Counted from the first letter of the stretch, positions 36,722 through 50,200 are shown. The stretch: DNA of 64,000 nt from Poronia punctata (GCA_022579005.1 MU401480.1:211624-275623), one strand, 5' to 3'. The notes: a model not told the origin generated them from the sequence alone. Numbers and translations are program-made.

Positions 36722-38470
36722 ATGTCTGTCGAGCTAGGCTTTGCCATTGTCGGTGCCGTCGATCTCGCTCTGAAGTGAGAAGAGCCCTCCCTGATCCCCG
36801 CCTTACCTACTTCCTGAATTACCTACGAGTAGTACCAACTGACAAAGATCAGGTACGGGGCCGAGTTGCGAAAGATATGTTCGGCAATTAACAGCGCAGA
36901 GAGCGAGCTCTCTGAGAGAACGTTGAGACTGGACCATAATTGCTACAAATGCATAGCGCATCTGGAATTCTTGAAGAAAGTCCACCATGTTCTCGACGAG
37001 GGCCATCGCCAACTCCAGGAGCGTATGACCAGTATGCTTGTTGAGAAATTGACCTTTGCCAAGGCCCTACTCCGCGGCATAGTTTCGCATAGGTTTGATC
37101 GGAACAAGTCCGGCACGACAGTCGTGTTTATTCCCAAGGTATTGAAGTACGCTTTTCGGAAGGAGAAGCTGGACCAGGCGATTGAAGCGCTCGAGACATG
37201 GCAACGCCTGTCGGATCCGACCTGGTTCCTCATGTTCAAGACTAAACACGAAGAGTTCAAAAAGGTCTTGAATATCGACTCGCCCGTTTTCTCTTTACCG
37301 ATTCAGTCAAAAGCATCGATAGCAACTATTCGTGCAAGCCTAGCCGAAACCAAGAATGAGACTAGATCACTATCATTACCTGCCAACGCTATGCACAAAA
37401 TGGACATTAAAGAAATCCCACTTTCTTGCTGCACCGTTGCCAACAACGGCAAGTATATTCTAGAGACTATCAGGCTACAACATGCCGGCTATTACGAGAG
37501 CACCAAGAAGAACGTCCGCAACCTTGCCGAAAGGCTTCAACATAGTGAACCGCAGAGATTCAGTCTTCTACCCTGCAAAGGCTTCGTGTCGGAGCGAGAG
37601 AACCGGCAAACCGACACTCTTCCCACCTTTACCATGGTATTGAAGACACCACCGAACTTGACCAATCCCCGCAGTCTGCGCGACCTTCTCCTCCGCACGG
37701 AGCCGGATTCCCTGACGGAGAGATTCGCTGCCGCGCAAGATCTCGCCAGAGCGGTCGCTTACGTGCATATTTTCGGCCTCGTGCACAAGGGGATCCGACC
37801 GGAAGCCGTCCTCAACTTCAAACCTGCGACGAAAGAAGGAGGAGGAGGAGGAGAGGAGGGCGCATCTGCCCTGTTTCTCGTCGGGTTCGAATACTTTCGC
37901 GCCGAGGACGGCCGGACCGAGAGGATAGGCGACAATGACATTGAAAAAAACCTCTACCGCCATCCCACTAGACAGGGGACGAGCCCTTCGAGCGTCTTCG
38001 TCATGCAGCACGACATCTACAGCCTCGGCGTCTGTCTCTTGGAGATTGGGCTATGGCAGAGTTTCATAAAATATGATGACGTTACCGCCGCCGCACAAGG
38101 GAAAAAACAGCCGACGCTTTCTCCTCTATTGGGTGTCTCGCCCTCGGCGTCGGATAATGAGGTCGCTGAGTTTCTTCTGGGATCTGCCAAGGATAAGTTC
38201 GTTGAGCTGGCTGGGACAAGCCTCCGCAAGTGCATGGGCACGCAATACGCCGATATCGTAAAGACCTGTCTTGGCTGTCTAGATCCGGATAATGGCGGGT
38301 TTGGTAATCAGGAAGAATTTAGAGACGAAGATGGCATTTTGGTGGGTGTTAGATATATCGAAAAGGTGAGTGATTCTTTTTTGTGTGTGAAATGGGTATC
38401 CTTCGTTTCTATTATTTCTAACGCGGCTCAAAAATAGGTTCTCGATCGGTTGAATCTTCTGTCCATATGA
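36722..38470 (+). CDS. HeLo-like N-terminal domain protein with C-terminal pseudokinase
   Basis: Three exons (36722-36774, 36853-38365, 38438-38470) give 532 residues. The N-terminus (MSVELGFAIVGAVDLALKYG) followed by about 200 mostly helical residues matches the HeLo/prion-inhibition-and-propagation type domain that in HET-S-like proteins forms membrane-active helices. Residues about 270-500 resemble a protein kinase: FAAAQDLARAVAYVH, then HKG at the HRD site, GFE at the DFG site, and HDIYSLGVCLLEIGLW. With both catalytic aspartates missing it is a pseudokinase. Such HeLo-kinase fusions are known in Pezizomycotina and are suspected signalling partners in cell death or allorecognition. Short last exon of 10 codons. 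Domain call fairly sure, function inferred. Confidence 0.82.
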
Positions 38471-39269
38471 GCTGTAATTATAATTATTGAAAAAGAGTGT
38501 TATCACACCCTCGAGCGTGGAGCATTCCTACTGCAGGTCGGTTTGCGCGTTCTCTTCACATGATGCATGTCCGAGGTTGAAGAAGTCATTGTATGCTTAT
38601 ACAACTTTGGCAAAATATGTCTGAATATGCCGTGGATGATACTCACAGTCTGTTTAAGGAGTTATTGGAAAGGTGGAATTCAAAGGTATAATTACCGGTG
38701 TCTCTTGGTTTTATGTTATCCAGATCTGTTAGTATTGAGATATGAAGCCGTTAAAGATGTGTAAATGCTCGCCAGCGCTAGAATTGGCTTCCCGGGTAAC
38801 ATGAATGAGAAATGGTTATGTATGAGGTACGCGACTCGTAAGGCCATCAATATACAACAACAGGCTTGCAACTTGTCGTGACATGCTCTCAGTTTGCCAA
38901 TGCTATAAATTATAGCCTGTGAAAACATCTAGGTTAGAATGCGATGGTCAAAAAGTATTATATCTACAATAACAATTTACTCGTACAGGCTACAGGTATT
39001 TTTACTGACAAAAGGCAGGAAACTGGCACGACTAGGCTGTTGTATTAAGTAAGCACCTTCACAGTCTAAACCAGATTAGGCTAGTCCATCAAAGCTTATG
39101 GTGTCGTCCGGAAAACGTCACTTGAAGGGTCGCTCCTATTGCTTGATGTCATGTACGTGTACGAGTAGGTAATGCCTAACGTCTTTTTGTGGTGAAACAG
39201 CAATTCAACCGTTCATGAACCACCACACACGCATTAACTGCGCTCTGCACATGAAGCTATCTTAGCAAC
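38471..39269. other. Intergenic region, no gene seen
   Basis: Promoter of the EMC1 gene and 3' region of the HeLo-like gene; no open frame with recognisable features. Confidence 0.6.
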
Positions 39270-42259
39270 ATGTATTTCCCAAAGCAGGCGCTCTCGCTGT
39301 CTATCCTGCTCGCGCTCCCCGCCGCCGTCCGTGCCGTTTTCCAAGACGAGGTTGGATACATCGACTACCACCACGAGCTCCTCGGAGTCCCTCAACGCGA
39401 AACAACCTTCTTCCACCGGCCGAGAGCAGAGGAAAAGGCGAGCCTGCTATACACACTTAGCGATCTAGGTGTCCTAGGCGCTGTAAACCCGAGCAATGGC
39501 GCGATTGTATGGAGGCAGCTACTAGCCGGGAACCTCACCGACGGCGGTGGATTCCTACGTGCGGCTGAAGAGCAGACTTGGTTGGCTGGCGCATATGGAA
39601 GTTCTGTCAGTGTATGGGATGCCCTGACAGGCCGCAATTCTTGGTCTCTAGACCTCAATGGGGCCGTGAAAGACTTGGAGGTCATGGAGATGACTGCCGG
39701 GGAAGGAAAAGATGTTTTGACACTTCATGAAGAACCGGGAGTGACCGTCGCGAGAAGAATAGATGGAACTAAAGGCCGTGTTATGTGGGAGCACAGAGAA
39801 GTGAACAACGATATTCCCCTGCAAGTCAGCACCAGCTTGGAAAACGTCTTCGTCGTCACTCTACACGGATCACTCCTCTCGTACAGCCTGAAGGTCATGG
39901 TGCTGGACAACCTGACTGGCAAGAAAGTGAATGAGATTCAGCTTGGGACCAAGGGCGAGGTTCAGTCGCCAGAGGAGATCATGTTTGTGGGCGCCAACTC
40001 GGCCGCACCCATTGTCGCCTGGACGGACAACACTTTGACTAAACTCAAGGTCAATGTGTTGGGCGTCAAGACGACACAGGAGTTCCCTCTTGCTGCGGAT
40101 ACGACACACGTCGAAATCCACGCGCCACACACCATTCAATCGTCGCCTCATTTTCTAGTACACAGTCGGACAAAATCCGGTAACAGAGCCGATGTCTTCC
40201 ACGTCGACTTGAAAACAAACGTCATCACGAAAGCCTACGAGCTACCGCTACTAGAAGGAGCAAGCGCCTTTTCGACAAGCTCGACCGGCTCCAATGTGTT
40301 CTTTACAAGGGTCACCGATGACGAGGTAATCGTTACATCGTCGAATTCACACGGCATTCTCGGTCGATGGACCTTGAGACCGGGGGCTAGCCATGTCGGC
40401 GCCATCCACGGTGTTTCCGAAGTCTTGCAGAAACCCGACTCTAGTTATGCTGTGAGGGCTGTCATTGTGACCGAGTCAGACGATTGGACACAAATCGTCA
40501 ATGGTGATCTCGCCTGGACGAGACCCGAGGGGTTGAGTGGCGCTGTTGCTGCCACGTACGCCGACATTTCAGAGTCGGAAGAGCTAGCTAGGACTCTCGA
40601 CGCCGAAGCTCACGGCAACCCTTTGGCGGCGTATGTCCATCGCGTTCAACGTCACATTCACGATCTGCAGTATCTACCTGCCTATCTTCAGGCTATCCCA
40701 ACCCGTTTCCTTAGTAGTATTGTCGGTTCCGATGCTGGCGAGCCAACCCAGGGACTTACCCGCGACGGCTTTGGTTTCAACAAGGTTGTCGTATTAGCGA
40801 CGAAGCGTGGAAAGCTATATGGTCTTGACGCTGGCAACCAGGGCAAGATCATCTGGTCGAAAAACGCGAACGAGACGCCATCTGGAAAGCATTGGGATGT
40901 AAAGGCGATCCATGCTGATAATGCAAAGGGATTCGTCACGGTCCGGGGTTCGGAGGGACAATATATCATTGTCAGATCCAATACTGGTGAGACGGTCGAC
41001 AGTATGCCGGTCGGCCTATTCCCAGCCGTAGACGCTGCTGTTCTCGTTGACAGTGATGCCGGTCCTTGGCTCTTGCCTATCCAACGGGACGGTGAGCTCG
41101 CCGAGGTCCAAAGTTCGTGGGCTCCCAAGCAGACCATCGTCACTCGAACAGGCGAGAACCAGATCCAGGGTTCTGCTTTCGTGAACAAGGGTGAAACAGC
41201 CGCACCCGTTCCAATCTGGACCTTCTCACCCCCTGCCGGACAGCGTATTGTCGATATTGCGAATCGCCCGCAACACGATCCCATCGCTTCCATCGGCCGA
41301 GTGCTAGGTGATCGGACAGTCAAGTACAAGTACTTGAATCCGAACACCATAGTAGTTGCGACAGTCGACGATAAAACTGCCGTCATGACTGTTTTCCTCT
41401 TGGATACAGTTTCCGGAGAGATACTGTATTCGTCGGCTTATGAAGGCGTCGACTCGACCAAGGACATATCCTGTACTCTCTCTGAGAACTGGTTCTTATG
41501 CACCTATTACGGCCAATACCAACTACGTGACACCGAGTCGCAGAGCCTCAAGGGCTACCAGGTTGTTATATCCGACCTATACGAGTCTGAGGTGGCGAAT
41601 GACCGTGGTCCGCTCGGCGAATCAGCTAATTTCTCATCACTTGATCCCGTCGACCTGCCAACCGGCCCTGTTCTCCCCACGGTTGTCTCCAAGACCTTTA
41701 TCCTCTCTGGACCTATCGACTCTCTTGCCGTAACGCAGACTCGCCAGGGTATCGCGGTGAGACAACTCTTGGCCTACATGCCCGAGTCTCATTCTATAAT
41801 TGGCATTCCCCGGATGATTCTCGAACCCCGACGTCCCGTAGGCCGAGATCCGACTGCCCTAGAACTCGAAGAGGGGCTCTCCAGATACATGCCAGCCATC
41901 GAGCTTGATTCGCGCATGACCATCACGCACTCTCGTGACGTGTTGGGCGTAAAGGAAATCATCACGGTGCCTGCGATCCTTGAAAGCACATGCCTGGTCT
42001 TCGCCTACGGTCTTGACGTCTTTGGCACGAGAGTGGCCCCCTCGCAAGCCTTTGACATTCTAGGCAAGGGCTTCAACAAGATCACCTTGCTCGGCACTGT
42101 ATTCGCCCTATTCCTCGGTGTTCTCGCTATGCGTCCTATGGTAAGTCATCTTCTGTTCACCTGATAGGTACCTTGTATTATATGTATGTGCTAACGCAAT
42201 AATAATCCCCATAGGTTCGGAAAAAGCAGATTAATATGAGGTGGGAGGCTCCCATGTAA
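39270..42259 (+). CDS. EMC1: ER membrane protein complex subunit 1 (EMC1)
   Basis: Two exons (39270-42140, 42215-42259), 971 residues, the usual EMC1 length. An N-terminal signal peptide (hydrophobic SLSILLALPAAVRA, cut before VFQDEVGYIDYHHELLG) leads into a lumenal beta-propeller of quinoprotein type (repeats such as VNPSNGAIVWRQLL and LDAGNQGKIIWSK). The C-terminal DUF1620 part includes SRYMPAIELDSRMTITHSRD and LVFAYGLDVFGTRVAPS, then one transmembrane helix (ITLLGTVFALFLGVLAM) and a short basic cytosolic end. EMC inserts tail-anchored and multi-pass proteins into the ER membrane. The last intron splits off only 15 codons. Housekeeping gene. Confidence 0.95.
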
Positions 42260-43155
42260 AATTAGGGGGAATGATATGATATAATATGATATCTCTTGTA
42301 ATATTTCCTAAATAAAGTATATCTAAATACATGATTTTTACGCTTATTTTTGCCTGTGATTTATGAAATCTTGTGAAAATTGCGTTATGAATAAGCGGTA
42401 AGATGAGAAGATGACAAGGTAAATCAAAAAGGTGTAAGCGGAGATAGGTTGAGTTTCCATCTCGATTTCACGTGGCAACGTGTTTCTAATGGTTGTGGTG
42501 TAATGAAATCATATCATATCGTTGACGTACCTGGGGGCATACCTATTATCTATCTAATAAGAAGACTACACGTCCTAGACTACCTAAAGTACGGTAGACT
42601 GCGATGCAGAAGAAAAAAAAGCCTTTACTCTATATGATTGGTAGAAAGTGAATAGATGGATAGATACCATCTCATCTCACCTATCGTACTTTCTACCTAC
42701 CTGTACTTTACCTACTTAGGTAGCTAAGGTAGGTTAGGTTAGGATGCGTTAGAGTCTAACCTGGGTGTATGTATGTACCAGTAGATGAAGAGAAGAGACG
42801 AGAATGGAAAGGAGACGTCCCTTGTATTACTTAATATGTATGTGTGTGTGTGTATTTTCTTCAATACCTATCGAATAAATGAAAAAAAAGAAAACCCGGA
42901 ATGTCATCATTGCGCCTTGTATATATATATATATGTGTGTGTGCGCTTGGGTGGGGGAATCATCATCTAACCTAGACTAAATACACCTTAATTCCAAACA
43001 AAAAGAAGAAGAAAAGAAAGAAACAGAAAAGCCCGTACAAAATGACCTGACCTGACCTAGGTAGGTGTATGCCAATAGTCTATAGATAGATACCTAGCCT
43101 TGTTTACCTTACAAGTGAAGTAAAGTAGGTAAGTAAGGTAGATAAGGTAAAGTAG
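42260..43155. other. Intergenic region with simple repeats
   Basis: Between convergent genes. Contains TACCTA/TAGGTA tetranucleotide-like tracts (42690-42750, 43050-43160), TGTG/TATA dinucleotide runs (42839-42855, 42920-42945). No gene seen. Confidence 0.6.
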
Positions 43156-44433
43156 TTAAGCAGTAATCCCCCTATGAACCAAAACATCATCCCGTTCCAT
43201 CATCCCCGTAAGAACCTGAACGGCATTCTCCAACACATCGGGAAACCTAAAAGCGTCGAATTTGAAATCATGCCAATCCTTTGCCGACCATAACTTCCCG
43301 TTCCCGTCCATCAAGGGAACGTCGTCATTAACTCGTAGGAAATAGGCAAAACTATATCGATCTTCCAACTGTCTCTCTTCGTCGCCGAGCGGTATGACTC
43401 TATGAACTACCGAGGCGAGTTTCCCACCCGAGGGAAAACGGAGGCTGTCGCCCGCGTTAATGATGGCGTGGTTGGGACGGGGTTCGACAAAGGCCCATTG
43501 ATTGTTATCGGTGAGGATCTGGAGACCCCATTGTTGGCAGAGGAGAAAGGTCAGGGAGCCGATGTCGGTGTGTTTGTTGTGGCCCATGCTATTGTTGGTG
43601 ACCGGGGGGAGGTTCTCGTGTTTGGGATAATACATGAGGGTTAGGTTCGTCTGCGTCGGTTTCTCGTCGGAATGGTAGGCTTCGAAACGAGAGGATCCCT
43701 CGAGTCCCATCTCGTCCGACAGGAGGGATAACATCATCGTGAGGATCGCGTGCGTGGTTTCCATAAAGTGGAAGAAGAAGTCGGATTTGGACTTGATGGA
43801 GCTGGTGAGTTCGGCATCCTTGTTGAGGTATTCTCGGCGAGAGATCTATTTCGTGTCACCGACGAAATCTGTCAGTCCATAAAATCCCTTTTTTCTTTTT
43901 TCTTCTTTTTTTTTTCTGACGTAGTTTTGATTGATCCGTGACGTGGCGGTTGAAAACAGGGGACTATTCCTTACCTTGAGGGATTCATATCCATCCACTG
44001 TTTCCGGTTTAGGTCCCACCTCTGTACCCTTGGGCTCATATCTGAAGAATGGATGAAAAAAAAAAAACAATTAGCATTTTTTTCTTTTCTTTTCTCCTAT
44101 TCCAATTTTTCTTTTGTGTTTGTTTCTTGCAATCTTGGTTCAAAAAAAAAACCCCCCCAAAAAAACTTACCCCGTATTATCGCTCCCACGAGCATCTTGC
44201 ATCTTGACGTCTAGCGGTTGTCCAAAATACTCCTTGGCAACCGTCATGATCTCTTCCCAGAGTCCGCACATGGCCGGGTCGCTGGTCAGGTCTAGATAGA
44301 AGAATCCGTAGACACGGATGGCCTCGTACAACTTCTTGCGCTCTGATTCATCCCCGACCCTGAGTTTGTCTAGGTGGAGGGTTGGTAATGTTGTAGTACA
44401 CAAGACTGTACCATTCTTGTTATTAACAACCAT
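43156..44433 (-). CDS. 2-oxoglutarate/Fe(II)-dependent oxygenase, second gene
   Basis: Three exons (44433-44171, 44041-43975, 43845-43156), 339 residues. DIOX_N part with YEAIRVYGFFYLDLT; jelly-roll with the iron ligands HTD (in NKHTDIGSLTFLL), distal His in SVVHRVI, and 2OG-binding Arg in RYSFAYF. Both introns are 129 nt and A/T-homopolymer rich but not alike in sequence. It belongs to the same superfamily as the enzyme at 26138-27180 but is clearly divergent from it and is separated from the cluster by EMC1 and kinase genes, so a link to the pathway is only a possibility. Confidence 0.88.
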
Positions 44434-45832
44434 TTTTGACGGAGTAGAAATGAAAAAATATGAGACGAGATGATGATGATGTGTTGTGTTTGTATGTATG
44501 CTATGTCCTCAAAGAATAAGCGCTCCTATAGCACAAAGTCGTAGTAGGTAAAACTTGTATATCGTAAATGATTATGAGGAAATCCCATCGTTCTCTGGGA
44601 AAAAAGGCCTTATATATCCATAGAGGGGGGGGCGAAAGGGGGTTATTAAGGCACGACTGTGACGGGAAGGAACGACATGTCGGCGCCGGTACTTGTCGTA
44701 CCTACCTACCTAACCTACTTATTTATTCAACGTATTAGACACTTTTCTTGGTTGCAAATGCCCCGCGCGTGTTGCAAATCTTTCCAGAGACAGGTTTCGT
44801 AACTCTCTCTGTATAGTCTAGTCTATCCATCCGAGAAAACAACAAATCGGGCTCGAATAACCCCCCCTCATCGAACCCATCCATCACGTCAACCGACAGT
44901 CTATAATCGTGGCCATGTCATCGTTAGGCAAAGACTAAAAAAAGTCTCGTCACCTTGTTTCCGGCGCCATGGGACAACGTAAAGGGTAGGTAGAGTCACA
45001 TGGCGCGTTGATCCCACCGGGGACACACCTACCTACAGGTGCCACGATGTGGTTCCAACAGCCCCGAAAATCCTGATCAAGATTGGGAAAGCTAAAAAAA
45101 AAAAAAAAAAAAGGAAAAGGAAAGGGAGATGTTGGGCTTGATGATGGATGCTGGGCCCTTTGGGACGTGCATTATGGAACCAACACTGCTTGCTGGACGC
45201 ATGCGGTGGCAGCCGAATCCTACCTAGCGGCCAATCCCCCGGATTATGCACCCGGCCGCCAACCCAACAGTGGCCGTCTGCCGCCTGCCGTCTGCCGACC
45301 GGCAAAGGACATGTTGTTTTAGTGTAACCTCGATATATTAAATCTGTGTCTTTGTGCTTTCCGTGCTCCAACGTCTTTGGTTGTGTGCCTTTTTTGTTAA
45401 ATTTGTTGTCGCTAGCTTTCTTTTGACAGTCTCTCATCGGATCGTCTTCCATACCCGCCCGTTACCCATCCGGGTGTACAAGTATAATAGGTACTCATGC
45501 CTATCATCCTCAGGTTAATTGCAAGGCATTGCACAGCACAACCATCCCCTGCGTCTAACGCAAGTCAACTAACCTAAGGTTAACCTAGTCCTAACAGATA
45601 GTTAGTCTAGGTTTAGTCATTATTAATGGATGTTGTAACTTGTCAGTCAGCTAGGAATTCTGCCTCGTGCGTGTGTGCGTGTGTGCGTGTGTGCGTTGGT
45701 AGACTCGGCGCACGACACTACTGTCCGTTTCAGCATTTTGGGAAATTTCACACGTCTATCGGGCTTAAGCCAAGCGTGGGGGCACTTGGGGGGGGGGGGG
45801 GGGGGGCAAAAAAAAAATAAAAAAATTAAAAA

Positions 45833-45958
45833 CCCAGAAGCTGGGAACGAGCCACAATGGAAACGACCGCTTGCTACAAAACATTTAAAAAAAAAAATTT
45901 TCGTGANNNNNNNNNNTCCGCCCCCCCCCCCCCCCCCCCGCCCCCCCCCCCCCCCCCG

Positions 45959-46001
<43 letters not shown>

Positions 46002-46096
46002 ATAAACTTCATCTACTTATCATCCCAGAAGCTAGGTACGAGCCACAATGGACTCGACCGCTTGCTTCATCACCTTTAATCAAGAAAAGTTTCGTG
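45833..46096. repeat. Imperfect direct repeat flanking an N gap and poly-C
   Basis: Segment 45833-45906 and segment 46024-46096 share CCAGAAGCT, ACGAGCCACAATGGA, CGACCGCTTGCT and TTCGTGA in the same order. The left copy carries stretched A and T homopolymers where the right copy has mixed sequence, as expected for a low-quality read end of the same locus rather than a biological repeat. Confidence 0.75.
45907..45916. other. Assembly gap (10 N)
   Basis: Ten undetermined bases directly before the long poly-C run; true size unknown. Confidence 0.99.
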
Positions 46097-47297
46097 ACCG
46101 CCAAGTATTGGTTGCTACGAGTCGACAAAGCCAGATGGCAGGGCAGCCCCTGGCATGCTTCGAGTTCAAAAGCCGCTTTCATCCATGGATCCATCCGTGT
46201 GGGCCCCCGGCCTTGCTGCACTGCGCCGCTGAGGCTCGAGCCAACCGCCCACGTGCCGGTTCTGATGCAGATGTCGACCCAACATCAACGGCATATTGTG
46301 CATCGAGCTCATGTCACGCACCCAGGAACCAACATGTTGGTTTTCGCATCCTTTCAAGGATTGGTGCTGCACTGCCGGACCTACTGGGTCTGGGTTTACG
46401 ACCGCTACAATGGTGTATTGCGTTAAAAAGCCTCTCTGATTCCTTCCCAAGCCGAAGACATATCCTACAACCAGCGGCTGGAATCGAATCAATCTAGCAC
46501 CATTATATTCTTCCTCTTTTTAATTAAAAGGCCTGGGCCCTTCGATTTCTGCCGTACTGTTTCGAATCCAGGCGGATAGGATAACATTCGTCCTGCGGGG
46601 CGACGTGCTAGTCCTGAAAAGGGCCCCGAGCAACCCGAGAAAGAGTATTTATAGGCGCTGCTATCAGCTATCAGCAGGCATTCACAGACTACTACGAAAA
46701 AGACCATCAATTGATCAAGCGGTGTGCGCTCTAATTGTGTCAGGCGGTGCGAATGCCGTCCCCCTGCGAGTCGAGGAAAGGTTACTGTAGACAGAAATAG
46801 CTCTGCGTCCAGTAAGAAGCCATCGATATATGCTTCGATCCAAAACACCATGATTGACTAGATCCTCCTTGTTTTCGATCGACTAACAGTGGGACCGCGA
46901 GCCTGGCGTGATCATCAAGTCTAGCCAAGCTGTGTATGACTAGGGACTCTAGGTGTACTATCTACTAGGTAATTACCAAGATATCCGTCTTGCTGATATG
47001 GTACCTATTCGTAGTCAGCGTTGGCTGATTAAAGCTGCGGGTGCAAACTTACGACGAGTAGATCTGGGTCTAGCTCCGGCAACTCGATTTGGGCTTGTCC
47101 GCCCTCGATGCCACCTGTGCGTGCTGGTCGATAGAAGGAGACACCTAAATGTCCGAGTAGATGGGTTACAGTCTTTTTAGCCACCATCCAGGCCATTTTG
47201 CAAAACGAGGCAGCCAATAACTACCTGCCACTCTCAATCGATGCGCACGGGATTACACCGTCTCTCCTCTGTACTCGTAGTCCAATGAATCCCTAAC

Positions 47298-50200
47298 CTA
47301 CCTTGCCCCTGCTTCAACCAGCTCACCGAACCTGGTCCCTGCCTGCGCGGCCAGTTTCCTGGGATTCCCAATCTCCACAATCTCGCCCTTGTCCATCACG
47401 ACTACTCTGTCGAAGTCCATGATTGTGTCTAGCCTATGGCTCACGGCCACGACGGTATATCTTCCAAAATCGGCCGTAATAGTCTCTTGCATAATGCGCT
47501 CCGTCTCGTGATCAACACTCGATGACATCTCGTCTAGAAGCAATATACCGCCTTCTTCCCCACCTCCGCCGAGTCCAAGGAAATTCCTGTTTCGGTCGCG
47601 GCGCCTCAACAGCGCACGTCCAAGAGCGATGAGTTGACGCTGGCCAGCACTGAGAGTCCCGACGTTCATGGGAGCTTCCAGACCACCACGATCCTGAACG
47701 AATCGTAGTAGGCCTACCTTTTCAAGCACCACCTCGCACTCTTCCAGTGCGGAGCTGTTAGTTGGGTCCAGATTGGCCCGAAACGAGGATCCATCAGGTA
47801 GGAACACGGCCTCCTGGGGAACGGCAATGATCCGTTGGCGTAGGATAGACCGGCTGATTTGGTGGAGTGGTGTGTTGTCGATGAATACCTTGCCATCCGA
47901 CCCCTGTATCGGATCAAGGAGTTTCAGCAGTAGTGCGAGGAGGCTGGACTTTCCACTTCCAGTGCGACCACATATGGCAACCTTTTCCCCGGACTCGATA
48001 GCAAGCTGGATGTTGCGCAAAGCGAGGTTAAGAGTATCGTCTTCCTCAGGGGTAACACTGATGAAACTGTTAGCGGTATCATGGTCAACGTGCTGGTCCG
48101 GGCCTTTTGCGTACTCGTAAGATGCAGATACACCCTTCAACTCTATTACCCCCTTCTCAGGCCAATACTCAGGGGGCACCAGGTCCTCTTCCTCCTTCTC
48201 TTCCGGCTTGACCGTCTCATTGAACGTTTTTAGCCTCGCAATAGCCCCAATTGAGGTCTCCAATTTGGTGAAAAAGATCACGATGCCGGAAAGGCTATCC
48301 GCAAGGCTCACCAAGGTGACGAGCGAGGCACCAGCGAAGCCCGAGTCCGAATTCAACCGGACCGCAAGCGTCGTCAAAATTGTTGCTATTCCCGCGACAA
48401 CAAGATCGAGGACACTGTTGAGCCACTGTTGGATCATAACCAGAAGATATGCCGGTCGTTGACTAGTGTCGATAAGGTGTATGTTCTTCTCGATATCGTT
48501 GGCAATAAACCCTATCACCCATCAGCATTGAACACTGATCACGCCGACGGGAAACGACAAGACCCAGGGATGCAGCTTGCCCCCGACCACCCACTTACCG
48601 AAAGCCCTCAGAGTTGCCGTGCCCTTAACAGTGTCGATGAAGTGTGTGCTGGACAATGAACGTCAGCAAACCAAGCAGAATTCCCCGTGACGATAGCCAA
48701 ACTTACTAGAGCGGGCTCTTCGATTCAAGATCAAGTAACCTCAGTTGCCTGGATGTTCGCAGATAGAACCTTTGTACCACATAAAGCATGATGGCCACGA
48801 ATGGGTAGCTGATAGCTAAATAAGGAGACGCAGTGAGCAAGACAGCTGCCTGACCGATGCCTTGGAATACCTAGCAACGTCTGTCAGCTCCTCGCGTATG
48901 TCGTAAAGAATAATATCACACTTGGTGGATACAGCAGCAGAAAGCTTACACAAAATAAAGTGTTCAGTAGCGCAGTGGGGAGCTCGGTATCTATGAGATT
49001 AAGGTCTTGTGAGAATAGATTCGTCACTACGCCCGTGTCTGTCGTGGTGAAAAAGGTAAGAGGGGCCCGGATTAACGTGCGTAAGGCATCCTGATGGACG
49101 TTGGCGCCTGCCCGGCTCACCGAGACAATGATAATAAGGAAGGCGTACGACAACAGCGATAATAGTCCGGATATTTGAAATAAAGAATAGATCCCCGCAT
49201 AAAAGGAATAGGAATGGGCTGGTTGTTCCGAGTTTATGTCGTCCGTCCAGTATGTGAGCCCTACACGAGTTTGAGATGTTAGTTATGCTAGACCCTGATC
49301 GAACATATCTTTGGGCGGTAATAGTTATTATATAATGGGGGGGGGGGGGGTCACTTAGTCCCTCCCCACCAAGGCTTGACTTACAGATTGTGGAGAAATT
49401 AATAAAGAAGCCCATGAGTATGACAAAGAACAAACTACCTATCGCCGGCAGCAGTCCCATACTCTTGACATAATGCTTATATACTGTCATGTCCCCTACT
49501 TGTCGTGACTCGTCTGCGTGCTCTTGCGCCGGCGTTGATGTGCTTGGCTGATCAACCGTAGTCTTTGTCTTTTCTTCACCACCACTTGTTTCCCCTGGTG
49601 CGACTTCTGACGCAGAATCGTCCTCGGAGCCACCTTTAAGGCCCAGGTGTTGGATGTACCCATCCTGTCTCATAAGTTCGTCAAAGGTCCCTTGTTCTCG
49701 AATGGTTCCCTCTCCCAAGACGATGATATAGTCAGCCGCTGGCAAGTGCCTTATACTATGAGTGCAAAGAATAACCGTGGCTTTTCGTCGCCTGAGAAGA
49801 CCGTCGGGACCGAAGACCTGCTGGAAGACTTGCTCTTCTGTATCTGCATCCAGACCGCTAAAGACGTCGTCCATAACGAGCAGATCCGATTGCAAGTACA
49901 GAGCCCTAGCAAGTGATATACGTTGCTTCTGTCCTCCAGATAGGATGATTCCATCAGAGCCGATATTTGTCCTGTCGCCTTGAGGAAGTGTTTCCAAATC
50001 GAAACTGAGCGCTGTCGCCTTGACGACTTCAGTGTACCTCTCTTCGTCAAACGACGAGTACCTCACAATGTTGTCCCTGATCGTTCCGTTCAAGAGAAAA
50101 GCAGGTTGCTCACAAAACCCGACATGAGCGAATCTGGTGCTCAAGGCCAGACTACCTTTATTGAAGGGGACCTCGCCTAGCAACGCTTTACACATTGTAG

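Larger units (their letters stand above)
44434..47297. other. Gene-poor region with assembly gap
   Basis: 2.9 kb without a supported gene. It contains a poly-A run (45094-45112), a GTGTGC repeat (45668-45694), a 19-base G run (45788-45806), a 10-N gap (45907-45916), about 80 bases of nearly pure C (45918-45998) and an imperfect direct duplication on both sides of the gap. Open frames to the right (46048-46851) show no family features. Confidence 0.6.

Noticed and set aside
43846..44170. Two 129-nt introns in one gene as copies of an introner-like element
   Set aside because: Equal length appears to be chance: apart from splice signals and A/T runs the two sequences do not align.
46048..46497. 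149-codon plus-strand frame beginning in the duplicated segment
   Set aside because: Starts inside the suspected misassembly, has no recognisable features, and is overlapped by equally long frames on the other strand.
46555..46575. GTTTCGAATCC as a tRNA T-loop
   Set aside because: No matching acceptor stem, D-arm or anticodon arm could be found on either strand around it.
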